Below, one piece after another: positions 24,561 to 36,009 of a stretch of 64,000 nt of DNA. The DNA lies in the NCBI GenBank assembly GCA_025766275.1, contig JAFKAC010000034.1, positions 558,001 to 622,000 on the forward strand. Reading direction: 5' to 3'. The translations under genes were made by a program, and so were the position numbers. The notes under the pieces are model-generated. The model was not told the origin of the DNA. It saw nothing but the letters and a program-made list of their open reading frames with translations, and ran no database searches. Source of the DNA: Lactarius indigo (taxonomy: Eukaryota > Basidiomycota > Agaricomycetes > Russulales > Russulaceae). Every line of letters begins with the position of its first letter. The first letter of the stretch is position 1.

Positions 24561-26179
24561 ATGTCCTCGCTCTACGAGTTTGTGAAATGGCTCTACCTTG
24601 TGCGTACCATGCCCAGTTTATTTTGTTACGGTATACTGATAGCATTACCCCCTGACGAACCGCAGGTGTTTTACCCACCCGCCCCAAAAGAGCCCACCGC
24701 GTCGCCATTGCGGTTTGGGATCCTTGGCGCGGCGAGAATCGCGCCTATTGGGCTGGTTTTACCCGTGAAGAACCACCCGGATGCGGTGGTGACGGCTGTT
24801 GCTGCGCGGGACCAAGGGCGCGCGGACGCTTTTGCGAAGAAGAACGGCATCCCAAAAGCATATGGCGGGGAGGGGGCGTATCAAAGTGCGTTGTGTTCTA
24901 TAGACACGTGTGATGCTAATCAAAATTTCGAATCGCAGAGCTGTTGGACGACCCCGAGATTGACGTCGTGTATAACCCGGTGCGTTACGCGCGCCGCCCA
25001 GTCATGAATATCCGGGTGACTGAGGGGAGTGTATAACAACACAGCTGCCAAATGGCCTCCATTACGAATGGACTATGAAAGCGCTCGCAGCTGGAAAACA
25101 TGTCCTGCTCGAAAAGCCAAGTGCTAATACTGCCGAGGAAACGCGCAAGATGTTCGCATTCGCTCAGGAAAAGGGCCTCGTCTTATTGGAGGCGTTCCAC
25201 TATCGGTATGGGATTTCTTCGTTGGTGCCGATCGGTGCTCATACAGTACTGGGAAGGTTCCATCCCGCAACGCGTCGCGTGAAGGCAATAGTCGACAGCG
25301 GCGAGCTCGGCACGCTGACGAAGATTGAAGCCAACTTGGGCCTCCCAGGCTTCTTCTTCAAGGACAACGACATCCGGATGGCATATGACCTAGGTGGTGG
25401 CGCCATGATGGACCTAGGATGCGAGTTTTTCACACACTGCCCTCACTATCTATCCCACTGAGAAATGTTCGTTTCCCGCAGGCTATGCCATGTCCATCAC
25501 GCGCTATTTAGCAAACGCCAATCCGACAAAAGTCATCAGCGCAAATGCCGAAGTACTCCCAAAGTTCCCTCGAGTCGACATCGGCACCACCGCCACGCTT
25601 GCCTTTCCCGCATCCACCACCGCCACCGACACCGACACCGACACCGGCGGCCTCACCGCGACGCTTCTGACGCACTTCCGGCTCCCGCCGTTGTTGGGGT
25701 TCCTTCCGCGCTGGCCAAGATTGTCCGTGCGTGTATCCGGGACGCGCGGTACCGTCGAGCTGAGCAACTTTCCTGGTGCGTGGGTGCATCACACCATCAC
25801 GGTCGAGAGCTCGGAACAGGAGGGTGGCGGCGGCGACGGGCAATTGCGGAAGCGCACGGAGAAGCATTATGGGAACCTCGGGTGGACAACGTGAGTACTT
25901 GTACCCTTTGCACTCCCCTCCGAATAATTTTTTTGGAACGCGTGTGCGTAGATATCGCTACCAGCTAGAGGCATTCGTTGACAAGTTGCGCGGTCGCACA
26001 CCCGAGCACTGGTTCGACGCCCAGGACTCTATCGCCAATTTGGAGTGGATAGAAGCCGTCTATAAAGAAGTCAGTCGTCTGTTTCTCTCCCCAGGAAGAG
26101 CGATCTCGGGCTGATACCTGTGTACTATTCTCAGACCGGGCTCGGGTCCCGTCCTCCGTCAACTGCTCAGGTACCATAA
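24561..26179 (+). CDS. Gfo/Idh/MocA-family NAD(P)-dependent oxidoreductase
   Basis: Soluble dehydrogenase of the family that includes D-xylose 1-dehydrogenase and trans-dihydrodiol dehydrogenase. It begins MSSLYEFVKWLYL. The Rossmann fold opens with LRFGILGAARIAPIG, then VVTAVAARDQGRADAFA, LLDDPEIDVVYNPLPNGLHY and GKHVLLEKPSA. That EKP lysine is the usual catalytic lysine region. VLLEAFHYRFHPATRRVKAI, LGGGAMMDLGCYAMSITRYL and LRGRTPEHWFDAQDSIANLE follow. Seven exons keep frame, and the last exon gives KETGLGSRPPSTAQVP then TAA at 26177-26179. One intron (25421-25481) needs a GC donor, GCGAGT. A low-complexity TATDTDTDTGG stretch sits in the C-terminal domain. The substrate is unknown; a sugar or dihydrodiol is likely from the family. 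Confidence 0.88.
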
Positions 26180-27031
26180 ATTTGATCCTTTCCAGACTGC
26201 TCTTCTTTTCGCCTACGGTATTTTACCTCTCCAATCTACCCGATTAAAAGCCAAGCGTTTTCTGTGGCTAGGAAGATCTTTATTAGACTCTGTTGCTAGT
26301 TTGACGACTGGGCTGATCTTTTCTCATCAAGTTTGTTGGCTATTTGATGTAATTATGTAATATCGAACTGAGAGTTTGTCGGCGGCATTGTACAGTATTT
26401 ACTTTCACAGAGTATTCTACAAGTTTTTATTGGTCTGAAAACCCTGCTTTGCGTGTAATGAACGGCGACCTAGTACCGTCAACAATGTCATCATTACAGT
26501 ACCTACAACTCTTGAGCTGCGCAGACGAGACAGAGCCGCGTCATGTGAGGGGTACGTTTACGAGAGAAAAAAACTCTGGAATACAGATGCAGCTAGGATA
26601 TATGATGCTGGGTGTGGTTGGTGTGTAGCAGATGAACAAATGAACAAAAAAAAAAAAACAAAGGAGTGAATAACTACCCGGCGAAAGTGGGCGTGGAGGA
26701 GCATGAAAGGGGGGAGATGGTGGGGGGGGTTGGATGGGGGGTGGGGAATTAAAAGAGGGAGAGAGAGGGAAAGATCACTACTACACGGGGAAAAAGAAAG
26801 AGGATTCGTATAAGACAGATTGCAGTTGTTCACAGCGTAGTAGTCAGACAACACTCAAAAAAAAAAAAGGAGAACAGGCCACGATCATGTACGTGACAAG
26901 AATGTAAAAAAAAAAAAAAGAAGAAAGGTATTAGAGAAGGTAGGAAATTCATCAATCAGTGGTGAGAGAGAGACAGAGGTCGGCACTCGTGTAGGTTCGT
27001 TCGGCGTGGAAGGAGAGCGCCCAGCACTCAC
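26180..27031. other. Convergent intergenic region with homopolymer tracts
   Basis: The oxidoreductase and the Rho GEF end towards each other here. Positions about 26640-26940 hold several A-runs of 12-14 bases and a G-rich stretch near 26705-26750. No gene is supported. Confidence 0.6.
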
Positions 27032-30000
27032 TCACTGTCCCGGCAGCGCCATGCGAAGCGTCAACACACGATCATCCGACACCAGGATGATCTCCTCTCG
27101 CCCTCCCGTGTTACGTCCATACGGTGGCGGCGGCTGCTGGCCCGGATACACCGGTGGCGTGGGCAGTTGTCCCGGGTACACGGGCATCATCGGCGGCTGG
27201 CCGTACGCAGGGAACGACGTGTGTCCATTATACGATGTTTGTGGACTATTCCCATAAGGCGGCACGTTCGTGTGCCCAAGGCTACTGCTACCGTTGTACG
27301 ACGAGAGCGAGCTTCGGGACATCCGCGTGTACGCTTGCTGTAGCGAGGGCGGTGTGTCGGTGAACAAGCACCGCAAGTTGTTGCCTTGGATGACCTGCGA
27401 CATTGAGCCTGTCTCGACGTTGCGGATCTCGACGAATGTGGGCTCAAACGCGAGCACGTAAGGATATTGGAATGCTAGGTGGTGCATGAGGCGACTACAC
27501 ACAAGGAACGCAATGTCAACTCACCAAAGCTAGTCGGTGCCCCTTCCCAGGAAACCAAAAAGTGCTTCCGTGACCTACGCCCGCCGCGATTGATGTAAAA
27601 CGCGAACTCTATAGAACCAAAATGTCAGTTTCCGTCGTGCTTTGCGCCAGGCAACAAACACACCATCGTAGCACAACAAGAACTCGTTCTCGATGCGATA
27701 AATCGCAACAGGTTTCGGCCGCGTATTGTCTCCTCTCCGCCGTACAAAATCGAGAGATTCGTCGCTGGGATCAAGCAAGCCCTGGGTGTCTAGCGTATCC
27801 GGGTCGATGATCTCGAACCCGTTCACGCACGCAACACACAGCTTTGTTCGCAGAAAGTGAATCGAGCTCGACTGCACGGGGATGTAGAACTCCTTATAGA
27901 TCCGCAGCGTGTCGTTCCCGCCTTGCAGCAGCTTACGGAACGTCGGCTTGTTCCTGCCACGCACATTCTGGTCAATCGGCTCGAATATCTTGATCGTGCT
28001 CGAGAGCGGACTCGTCTTGACAACGCAGACGAACGTCCGCCCGACGCACACGCCCGACTTGAAGAATGATGTATGCGCAGCGATGCGCTTAGCACGCTTC
28101 AGCCCGGCAAGGGGATCCATTGCCTCCAGTGCGTCCAATGGGAACGTTATTACCTGTCCCTCTAAAGAAAAGACAGTCAGATTCTGACTGGAAGGGAAAG
28201 AAACACGCGACGTACCTGACAACACGATTAACAGCCCATAGTCGTCCAGGACGTCTACCTGAGCGACATCCGTCAGCGCAAGCACCTTGATCGGTTCTCG
28301 ATTTGGCTCCCGCAAATCTTGGAAGTAGACCCCATCGAACGTGCCATATGCGACCTTCTGCCCACCACCTACGCGACGCCCTCGTATGTCAACACCCCAC
28401 GCAACTAATCCCAGCGATAATCACTCACTGAATGGGGCTGCGCAGTTCGCACGGTTCACGGACTGGAAGAAGCCCTCGGAGAGAATATCCATCTCGAAGA
28501 ACTGGCTCCGCTCGCGCATGAGATCCTGCTGGCGCGTGATATTTTCGATCCACTTGCGATGGTTTGCGTGTGTTGCCGCCCAGAGGGTCATTTGGTAGAA
28601 CTTGCGTCCCAAGTGCACAAACGTGATCGAGAAACCAGCTTTGCCTCCACCTTCGAATTTGACTGGGAGTATGGGCGGGTACGGCTGTGCGTGGTGATCG
28701 TCGCTCTGTTTGGAGCTGTTGCGCTGCGGGCGCGAGGAGACGATAGGCCGCATGCCGGTTTCGTCCGTAGCGATAATGAGAAGGAGTTCGAGCGGAATCG
28801 GCTAAAACAGGTCGTCAAGGCTTCTAGAAGCTGTAATGCAGGGCTCCTACGTACTCGCCGATAGACCTTGAACTGGTCCGCTTTGTTCTTCTGCTTGGCC
28901 ATGAGCAACGCATGGTCAAGCAAGAACACCGAAAGTTCTCCACTGTCGCTTTGCGAACCACCGCGGCGCTTCAGGGTGCCTTTGTATACCATCTCACGGC
29001 CTTCTTCCTTCAATCTCAGATCCTGATCGCGAAAACAAGTCAAACCGCGAAGAAGACCTTGTTATTCGTTTATAGCACGCACCACCTGCTCACCAGGACG
29101 GAACAGGAGTTGCTGCTCCAGTTGCAGCAGGTTAAACCTGTTCTCCGCACGGCCGGTTTGGAGATTGACCTCGGCAAGAAATTCGCGTACAAGCAAGACG
29201 ACCTTTGGTATATCCTGTTTGTCGGAGCACTCTTCGGGTGTTTGTTTCAATACGGCCTCAAGAAGCAAGGGGTAGCGTGCGAGACGAGTAGTCGGTTTCG
29301 TCAAATATGCGTTGAGTTCAAGCTTGCGCGAGTCAGGCCGCCGCTCCGTTTCCTAAACCAACACCTTAACCTGACATCAAAAATGTGGCAATGCGCCATC
29401 AAAACACACCTCGACGAACTGTGCGAACGCCGGATTTGAGCTTTTCTCCTTCTCAAACTCGTACTTGCCGTAGAGCTGGTGTGCGCCGTAGGATACAAAG
29501 GGGGCAAAGAGTGGCACGATGTCAAGGAATATATCTGCTATTCCCTCGATGACGGCGTACGACTTTTGACGCTTGTTGAGTGCATCGCGCAAGCGGGTGT
29601 TGACCCCGATGACGTCGTGGATGTTCCAAAAGACTTGCTCGATAAAGTCAGCGCGACGGTGTTCGGGGATGATATCCGACGCGCTGAGCGGGGCTATCCA
29701 AACCTATTCCCTTATTAGCACGCACCGAATGAAGAGGCGTCAGAACCAAGCATACATCGCGCAAATACTCCATGTCGCGCACGAAATCGCGCTCGGTATA
29801 GATGACCTCGTTGATCGCCTCCTGCCGCCTCTTCTCTTGATCGGACACGCTGTCTACGATCTCTTTGGACACGGTATGTATCCAAAGCAAGCCTGGCTCA
29901 ACATGGTCCAAGTCGCCCAAGCTCTCACGGCTGAGTTGGCGCTTAATGCCAAGCCCGGGTTGCGGTTTCATGTTCAGACGACTCTGCTGCTCAAGTCGTC

Positions 30001-31866
30001 GGGGGCACGTGATAGAGTAGCACAAACGGTCTCTGGAACATGTCGGCGAATAGCAATCCGTCAAGAGAGTAAATACCCCTGTTGGCAGTAACACGTCCTC
30101 AGCCGCGTCCGTCGAAGGAGCAGCGGTCGTATCCGGATGTTTCCCTGGATCCGACTCAGTCGACGCCTCATTGGAGGGCGAACCAGTGTCACGCGTAGTA
30201 GCCGAGTCAGTGGGGATACTCGTATTCTGCGAGGCAGGAGACGTGACGGGTGGAGGGGAGAGTTCACCAGAGTGGAAGGGACTCCCGACACGTGTACGGA
30301 ACTGGTAGACATCCGATGGGGAGTCACGTAGCCGATGATCATACGTGACGGCATGAAAGTATTTTTGGGCATCAAGGGCACGCCCTAGGAGAAGTGCAAG
30401 GTTGCGATCGGTCGTCTTGATGATGTATGCGATCTTGTCTACTGCCTGACGGCCATCAAACGCGTTCTTGTAGGTGAGCCCGTCTTTGACGATGTCAGAG
30501 AGTACGATGCGTGCACGGAGGGCTTCGGCAACGCGAGAAAGTAAAGCAGGATATACAATAGGCGAGCGGCGAGGATATGGGGACGGAGAAGATGGTTGCC
30601 CGAGTTGAGAAGGTACAAGGCGAACACGCGAAGTAGAAGCGGGAGAGGGGACGGACTGATCTTGGTGCGAAGAACGAGCGTGGGTGGAAGCGGTTGCAGA
30701 CATGGACCGGGTGCGGTCCTGCACCTGCAGCGAACGATCACGGCGGAAGGGGCCGGGCATGGTGCGGGAGGACTCGGAAGAACGGCGGTTACCGTTCGCC
30801 GAGCCTGAGACAGAGGGGTCGACATGGGTGGAGGAAGCGGAAGCGGCACGGGAGGCGGCGGGGTTCATGAGGGCAGTGTCGAGCTGAAGTGAATAGGGTT
30901 TAGAGGTAGGAACGGAAGTACCGGAGTAACCAGAATCAGTGGAGCGAATTGAGTTTGAATCTGGTGGAGACTGTTGTCGTTGTGTGGATAAGCGGTGGTG
31001 GGCAGGTGTTGGTTGAGGAGGTTGATAATAAGACTGATGAGGCTGCTTGCTGGCTGAATGGTACGATGCGATTAGCTGTGGACCCAAAAGGCGACTCGGC
31101 GCATGGAGTGATACATACACGAACGAGAATTTGCCCAAGGTAGTTCCGAATCGTCCGTGTCACTCGGGCTACTCTCATCGTCGTCAAAATCAAGACCGAG
31201 CCTACCATTGTCAACGTCGATGTTGACGCCAAGGTGGGGTATGTTGGTATGGCTTCGGCTGGCAGCGCCATTTTGGTAACGGAAATCATGCTCGTAGTCA
31301 TAGGCAGGTTGTTGGGGCTGCTGCTGCTGTTGCTGAGAAGGGGGTGGCGGCCGAGGACCCCACGGACCCTGCTGCTGCGCCACAGGACTGTTGTGATAAG
31401 CTTGAGGCTGATAGGCTTGAGGAGGGACAACGCTTTGACGGGCAAACGATTCGTAATTGGGGTCGGCCGGGTCATCAGGTTGCTGGGGATACGCGACTTG
31501 AGGGAGATGGTTATTGGGAACGGGTGCAAGGGAGGATTGGGGGTATTGAGGTTGGTGGTAGGTGTAATTTGGATACGCCCAAGATTGGCTCTGAGGTTGG
31601 GGTGGAGCGTAGAAAGACTGGCGGGGACTGGGTTGTTGCTGGAGATAGGGATGAGGAGAGAAAGAGGTGGAGGTGGAGGGGTAGTGTTGGGGGTTGGAGG
31701 AAGGGTAAGGATATTGGTTCTGAGGGTAATTGGGAAGTGGGGGATAGTTCTGAGCAGATGACTGGCCGGGAGAGTGATGGTGAGAGACACTGGGACGGCC
31801 AAAGATGGATTCGTAGGCGGTGAGTCTCTTGTCCGGTTGTCGTGGACCAAGTGGTCTGTCCATCAT
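27032..31866 (-). CDS. Rho1 guanine nucleotide exchange factor, ROM1/ROM2 type (DEP-DH-PH-CNH)
   Basis: Large cytoplasmic or plasma-membrane activator of Rho1 GTPase in the cell-wall integrity pathway. Translation starts near 31866 (MMDRPLGPRQPDKRLTAYES). A long Pro/Gln/Ser-rich N-terminus follows with several Q runs. A DEP domain lies around 30560-30280 (ALRARIVLSDIVKDGLTYKN to SDVYQFRTR). The DH domain starts with KRRQEAINEVIYTERDFVRD near 29830 and continues through several exons to about 29060. A PH region lies near 28990-28440. The C-terminal citron-homology (CNH) domain covers about 28400-27400, including VLALTDVAQVDVLDDYGLL and HHLAFQYPYVLAFEPTFVEI. The tail is Pro/Tyr/Gly-rich and ends in REEIILVSDDRVLTLRMALP. 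At least eight introns. The domain order is diagnostic of fungal Rom2-type GEFs. Confidence 0.9.
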
Positions 31867-32326
31867 ACAGATGAGGTAAGAGTTGAAGGAGAGGACGTCG
31901 AAGCGGGTAGCGTTGACCCAGAGGGCGAATCAAGGCGGACGCCGGCCGCAGGATAGCAGTGAGTAGGCGCGAGTTTGGGGCGTGGTCGAAAACGAGGGAA
32001 CAACGAATTCAGATTGGACCCCCCTTATCTTTTATTTTCCTTTTCCTTTCCTTTTCCGACATATTTCTTTCTCAAACAGAAAAAAGTCTACAGAACACGA
32101 CGACGACGACGACGCCCTCGGCCAGTTGTCGCCCTACAAAAAAAAACACATTTTCTGCATTCGAAACGGCGATTTGTGAAGATCTTGGAATCCATACAGC
32201 TCATGTGATTTTGATTGCCTATGATTTGTTACGTAAGCCGGAACGGAGTGTATCATCACCCCGCGAATTGACCGTCTCGCTCTTTTCTCCCAACCGAGCT
32301 GGTAAGGACAAGACCCGCATCTTGTC

Positions 32327-34704
32327 ATGCCACCCCGTCTCTATCGTCAACATCTCCGACATCCGTCTTTTCCTCCTACCATCACCACCCCCGCTCTCCA
32401 CATACGCTCCTACTCCACCGCTATCTCCGCCATGCCGGTGCATCCTCCCTCTCCCCGCCCTAGAAACTGGAAATCTGCTGCCCCAGCTCCCCCCGCAGGC
32501 ACTAATACCTTTTCCGCCCAGTCTACGCTTCCTAGGCTTCCTGTACTGCCTCTTGCCCCTACCCTGGACAGACTGAGGCGTACTCTCGTGCCCATTGCGC
32601 ATTCCCCCACCGAGTTTGCAGAGACAGAACGGAAGATCGACGCGTTCGCCAGTGGTATTGGGCCAGAACTGCAGCGCCGTCTCGAAACATACGCCGAGGG
32701 CCGGCCCCACTGGCTTGAGGAATGGTGGGATGACGCCGCCTATCTATCCTACCGAGACTCTGTTGGTGGTCCGTTTTCTCCCCAAGAATAGTTCGCTCAA
32801 ATATGACAGGTCATGATCAACGTGTCATATTATTGTGTGTTGCGTTATCGCTGTTTGTTGCCTGTGATCCAGTACCGACGCTTCCCGTAGATGGCTTCGT
32901 CGATCCGCCGAATGCACAGGGCCTGCTCGGTCCCCGTGCCGCGCGGTACCGTGCTGCGTCTCTCACACGCGCCGCGATGCTCTACCGCCGGGCCTTGAAG
33001 CGCGGGGAGGTGCCTGCCGAAGGTACCAAAGAGACGCCGTTCTGCATGGACACATACCGGTTCGTCTTCCCCCATTTGGACTGCATACATGTTGACAGGT
33101 ACGATGTACGTATGTTCAGGTGGATGTTTGACTGTGCGCGCGTTCCGGGAACCGAGGGTCTCGACTGGAGTGTATCGCACGCCAAAGAGGGTGACACGAG
33201 CGGCGATGGGCATGTGGTCGTAGTCCGCAACGGCCACTTCTGGCGGCTTGATGCTGCTCAGGGTGGACGCATCCTCAGCACGGCTGAGCTTGAGGCGTAA
33301 GTCCATCGTCTCTGCAATTCACATTCGTCGCTTGCTTCATCGTCGATCCCAGTCAGATCGAACGCATCGTCTCTGCATCGTCGACTCGACTTCCCGCCGT
33401 TGGCGCGCTAACCGCCGCGAACCGAGACCTCTGGGCGTCCAACTACGTGCATTTGCGCTCCCTCTCACCATCTAACGCCGCGCTGCTCGACACGATCCAC
33501 TCGGCCGCGTTCGTACTCTGCCTTGATCCGGCGACCCCAGGCGACTTTTTGACGACGTCGCGCTTCCTCTGGCACGGTGCCCCGAACGGCCTGCGCGATC
33601 GCTGGGTGGACAAGCCGATACAGATGATCGTCTTCGACAGTGCGCGAGCAGGGCTCATGGGCGAGCACTCGGTCATGGACGGCACACCAACTTTGACGTT
33701 CACCGATGCAATCTGCACCGCGCTTGCGAACCCTGCGTTCGACCACGGCTCGTCGGAGCAGTCCACGAGCTCCGCTGGGCCCGTGGAGTTGCAGTGGACT
33801 CTCGACGGGACACTGGAGCGGAGCATTGCGCGCGCGGAACAGGACGCGGCGGCGCTGGTGGCTTCGCAGGCGGTGAACGTCACCAAGACGGGCTACGGCA
33901 AGCGCGCAATCAAGGCGGCGCGGGTGTCGCCAGATGCGTGGGCGCAGTTGCTCGTGCAGCTTGCGTACGCACGGCTATTACGCGCGCGGGGCGAGAAGCG
34001 GCAGGGCGGGACGTACGAGAGCGCGACGACGCGGCGGTTCTTCAAGGGCCGCACGGAGGTCATTCGGGTCGTCACGAGCGAGGGCGACGCGTTTGTGCAG
34101 GCGATGATGGCGGAGAAGGGAGTTGACAAGGAGGAGAAGAAGGTGTTGTTTGAAAAGGCAGCCAAGGTGCACGTCGCGAATGCGCAGGCTGCGGGGCGGG
34201 GAGAGGGCATAGATCGGCATTTTCTCGGTGGGTACACTTTGTGTCTGCCTCACTGCACTAATTGTGGATGTGGTTGTTTAGGCCTGAGGAAGGTGCTGAA
34301 GGAGGGCGAGGAGGTTCCGGAGCTATTCGATGATCCCCTGATGAAGCGCGCGAGCCATTGGGTGTTGAGCACGTCTGCGCTGGTCTCGCAGCACCTGCGC
34401 GAGTACGGTTGGGGCGAGGTACGTATCGGGCCGGACGCGCGTGTTCTCGCTGATGAACACGGGTTTTAGGTTGTGCCGAATGGCTTTGGGGTTGCGTACC
34501 TCACTTGTTTCGACGGTGTGTCTGAGTTGATGGGACAACTCGGGTTCGGTCGATCACTGACACTCATACACAGACTATATGCAGTTCACGGTCACGTCAC
34601 GAACGGAGATGCCAAACGAGGAATTTGTGGCTGCAATTTCGCGGGCTGCGGAGGACTTGTATGCTTTGTACTTCGGAGGTGAGGTGCCCGCACCCCGACT
34701 GTGA
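32327..34704 (+). CDS. Carnitine O-acetyltransferase
   Basis: Transfers acetyl groups between CoA and carnitine so that acetyl units can cross organelle membranes. Exons include 32327-32772, a short one giving VMINVSYYY, then 32883 onward. The last exons end in a TGA at 34702-34704. Family blocks: LEEWWDDAAYLSYRDS, FVDPPNAQ, FCMDTYRFVFPHLDCIHVD and HVVVVRNGHFWRLD. GEHSVMDGTPTLTFTDAI carries the catalytic His, and YGWGEVVPNGFGVAYL and FTVTSRTEMPNEEF follow. The first ATG gives an Arg-rich, Ser/Thr-rich mitochondrial-type presequence ending near SYSTAIS. A second in-frame ATG 35 codons later (32432) begins MPVHPPSPRP. The C-terminus is PRL, close to a peroxisomal PTS1. Two products or dual targeting, as in yeast Cat2, is plausible. 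Confidence 0.92.
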
Positions 34705-34931
34705 CGGCGATCTCGGCGTATAGACGGACTTTGCGGGAGGACACGGGGAATGTAAAGGGGAAAGTAGAGTGTCGCTCTTAGAGTAGATAGTAAGAATGTT
34801 TCACATGATGGGGATTGTGTCTGGGGTGATTGGAATGGGACAGATTTGGGACACTGCCGCCGAGTCGGAAACGGAGCGAGACACAAACCAAAGCTGACGA
34901 ACACGACCCAAACTCATAAACACAGAAACTT

Positions 34932-35726
34932 GTGCTTAATGACCATGACAACCCACCTCCACCTTTAGCGCTATTTCATTCCGAATGTCTTCTCCGTCCC
35001 ACCTCGACGACTCTTCTCGCCCCATGCCTACACGACTCCTCTCATCCCTCAAACGTCCATTCTCGAGACCAAAGAATGACCACGACAGAAACCCCTCTTC
35101 GGTCCGTTTCTCAATCATCTCTCGCTCGACCTCCCTTTCCCCTAACTCTTTCGCAGCCCGAACGCACCCGCGGACCCATCCACAGCGAGGCCCCACCAAA
35201 CTACCAGCAGATCGCCATGGGGCTCCACCTCTCCCGCACACCCCACTTCCCCGCGCACCTAGCCCACCTGTACCCACCAGCACCACAACCGCGCCTCCAC
35301 CGCAGCCCGTCCTCACCCAGCTCCTCCTCCACCTCTCCACGCACGCCGCCCCGAACACGCGCGAGCTCCCTCTCCCTCCGCCTACCCTCCTCCTCCGCCT
35401 CCCACCGCCACCCACATTCGCCCCCCCGCTCGCCCTCGCGCCTCTTGCCCCCGCCCGCACGCTCGGCGCTCAAAAAGCCCCGCGCGAAGGCGACGACGAC
35501 GAGCTCGAGCGTCACGCCCGATACGGCGAGCGCGTCGACCGTCGCGTCCAGCGTGCCGCCACAGACGCCCACGCGGAGCTTGGCGCGCTCGGGAGGGCTG
35601 CTCGCGCGTTTCCTTGGCAAGGAACGGGGACAGGCGGCGCGGGCCTTGGTTGTCTTGGCTGACGAGTCAGTGCGGGAGCGCAAGGCGGTGCGGTTCGGGG
35701 GTCTTGAGGAAGAGGACGAGTCATGA
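34932..35726 (+). CDS. Pro/Ser/Arg-rich hypothetical protein
   Basis: Open frame of up to 264 residues with strong low-complexity bias. I recognise no domain. The middle reads EAPPNYQQIAMGLHLSRTPH, followed by long Ser/Pro/Arg stretches. The end is more ordered: GGLLARFLGKERGQAARALV and ERKAVRFGGLEEEDES. An alternative first exon in another frame begins at 34985 (MSSPSHLDDSSRP, then TRLLSSLKRPFSRPKNDHD), and a splice into the main frame is possible. The start is therefore unsure. It could be an intrinsically disordered regulatory protein. Confidence 0.5.
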   Translation: MLNDHDNPPPPLALFHSECLLRPTSTTLLAPCLHDSSHPSNVHSRDQRMTTTETPLRSVSQSSLARPPFPLTLSQPERTRGPIHSEAPPNYQQIAMGLHLSRTPHFPAHLAHLYPPAPQPRLHRSPSSPSSSSTSPRTPPRTRASSLSLRLPSSSASHRHPHSPPRSPSRLLPPPARSALKKPRAKATTTSSSVTPDTASASTVASSVPPQTPTRSLARSGGLLARFLGKERGQAARALVVLADESVRERKAVRFGGLEEEDES

Positions 35727-36009
35727 TGATGATGATGCATTGTTTCCTTCCATCTCTTTTTTTTTTTTTTTCCTTCACATTGTTGTTTGTTTCTTTATTA
35801 CACGGGATATTAGACGCAATCATTTCCTCGCCACGACCACCCACGTCTTTTTTCAATGATTTATATGGGCTGTAGCACCGTTTTATTCTATTCTACTTTG
35901 TTTGTGTTGTCGATTACGTTACTGGCCCTTTGGAGGCTGTGAATGTTGACCCCCTTTAACCTGCCCACAACCCCAGTTCACCATCAATTCTCTCCCATTC
36001 GACCCAAAC

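Noticed and set aside
26560..26940. Homopolymer-rich region as a possible centromere or telomere-type repeat
   Set aside because: It is short, irregular and lies between two convergent genes, so it looks like ordinary 3' flanking low-complexity DNA.
35201..35740. Minus-strand frame of about 180 codons, Arg/Glu/Gly-rich
   Set aside because: Shadow of the Pro/Ser-rich plus-strand frame; high GC makes long antisense frames common here.
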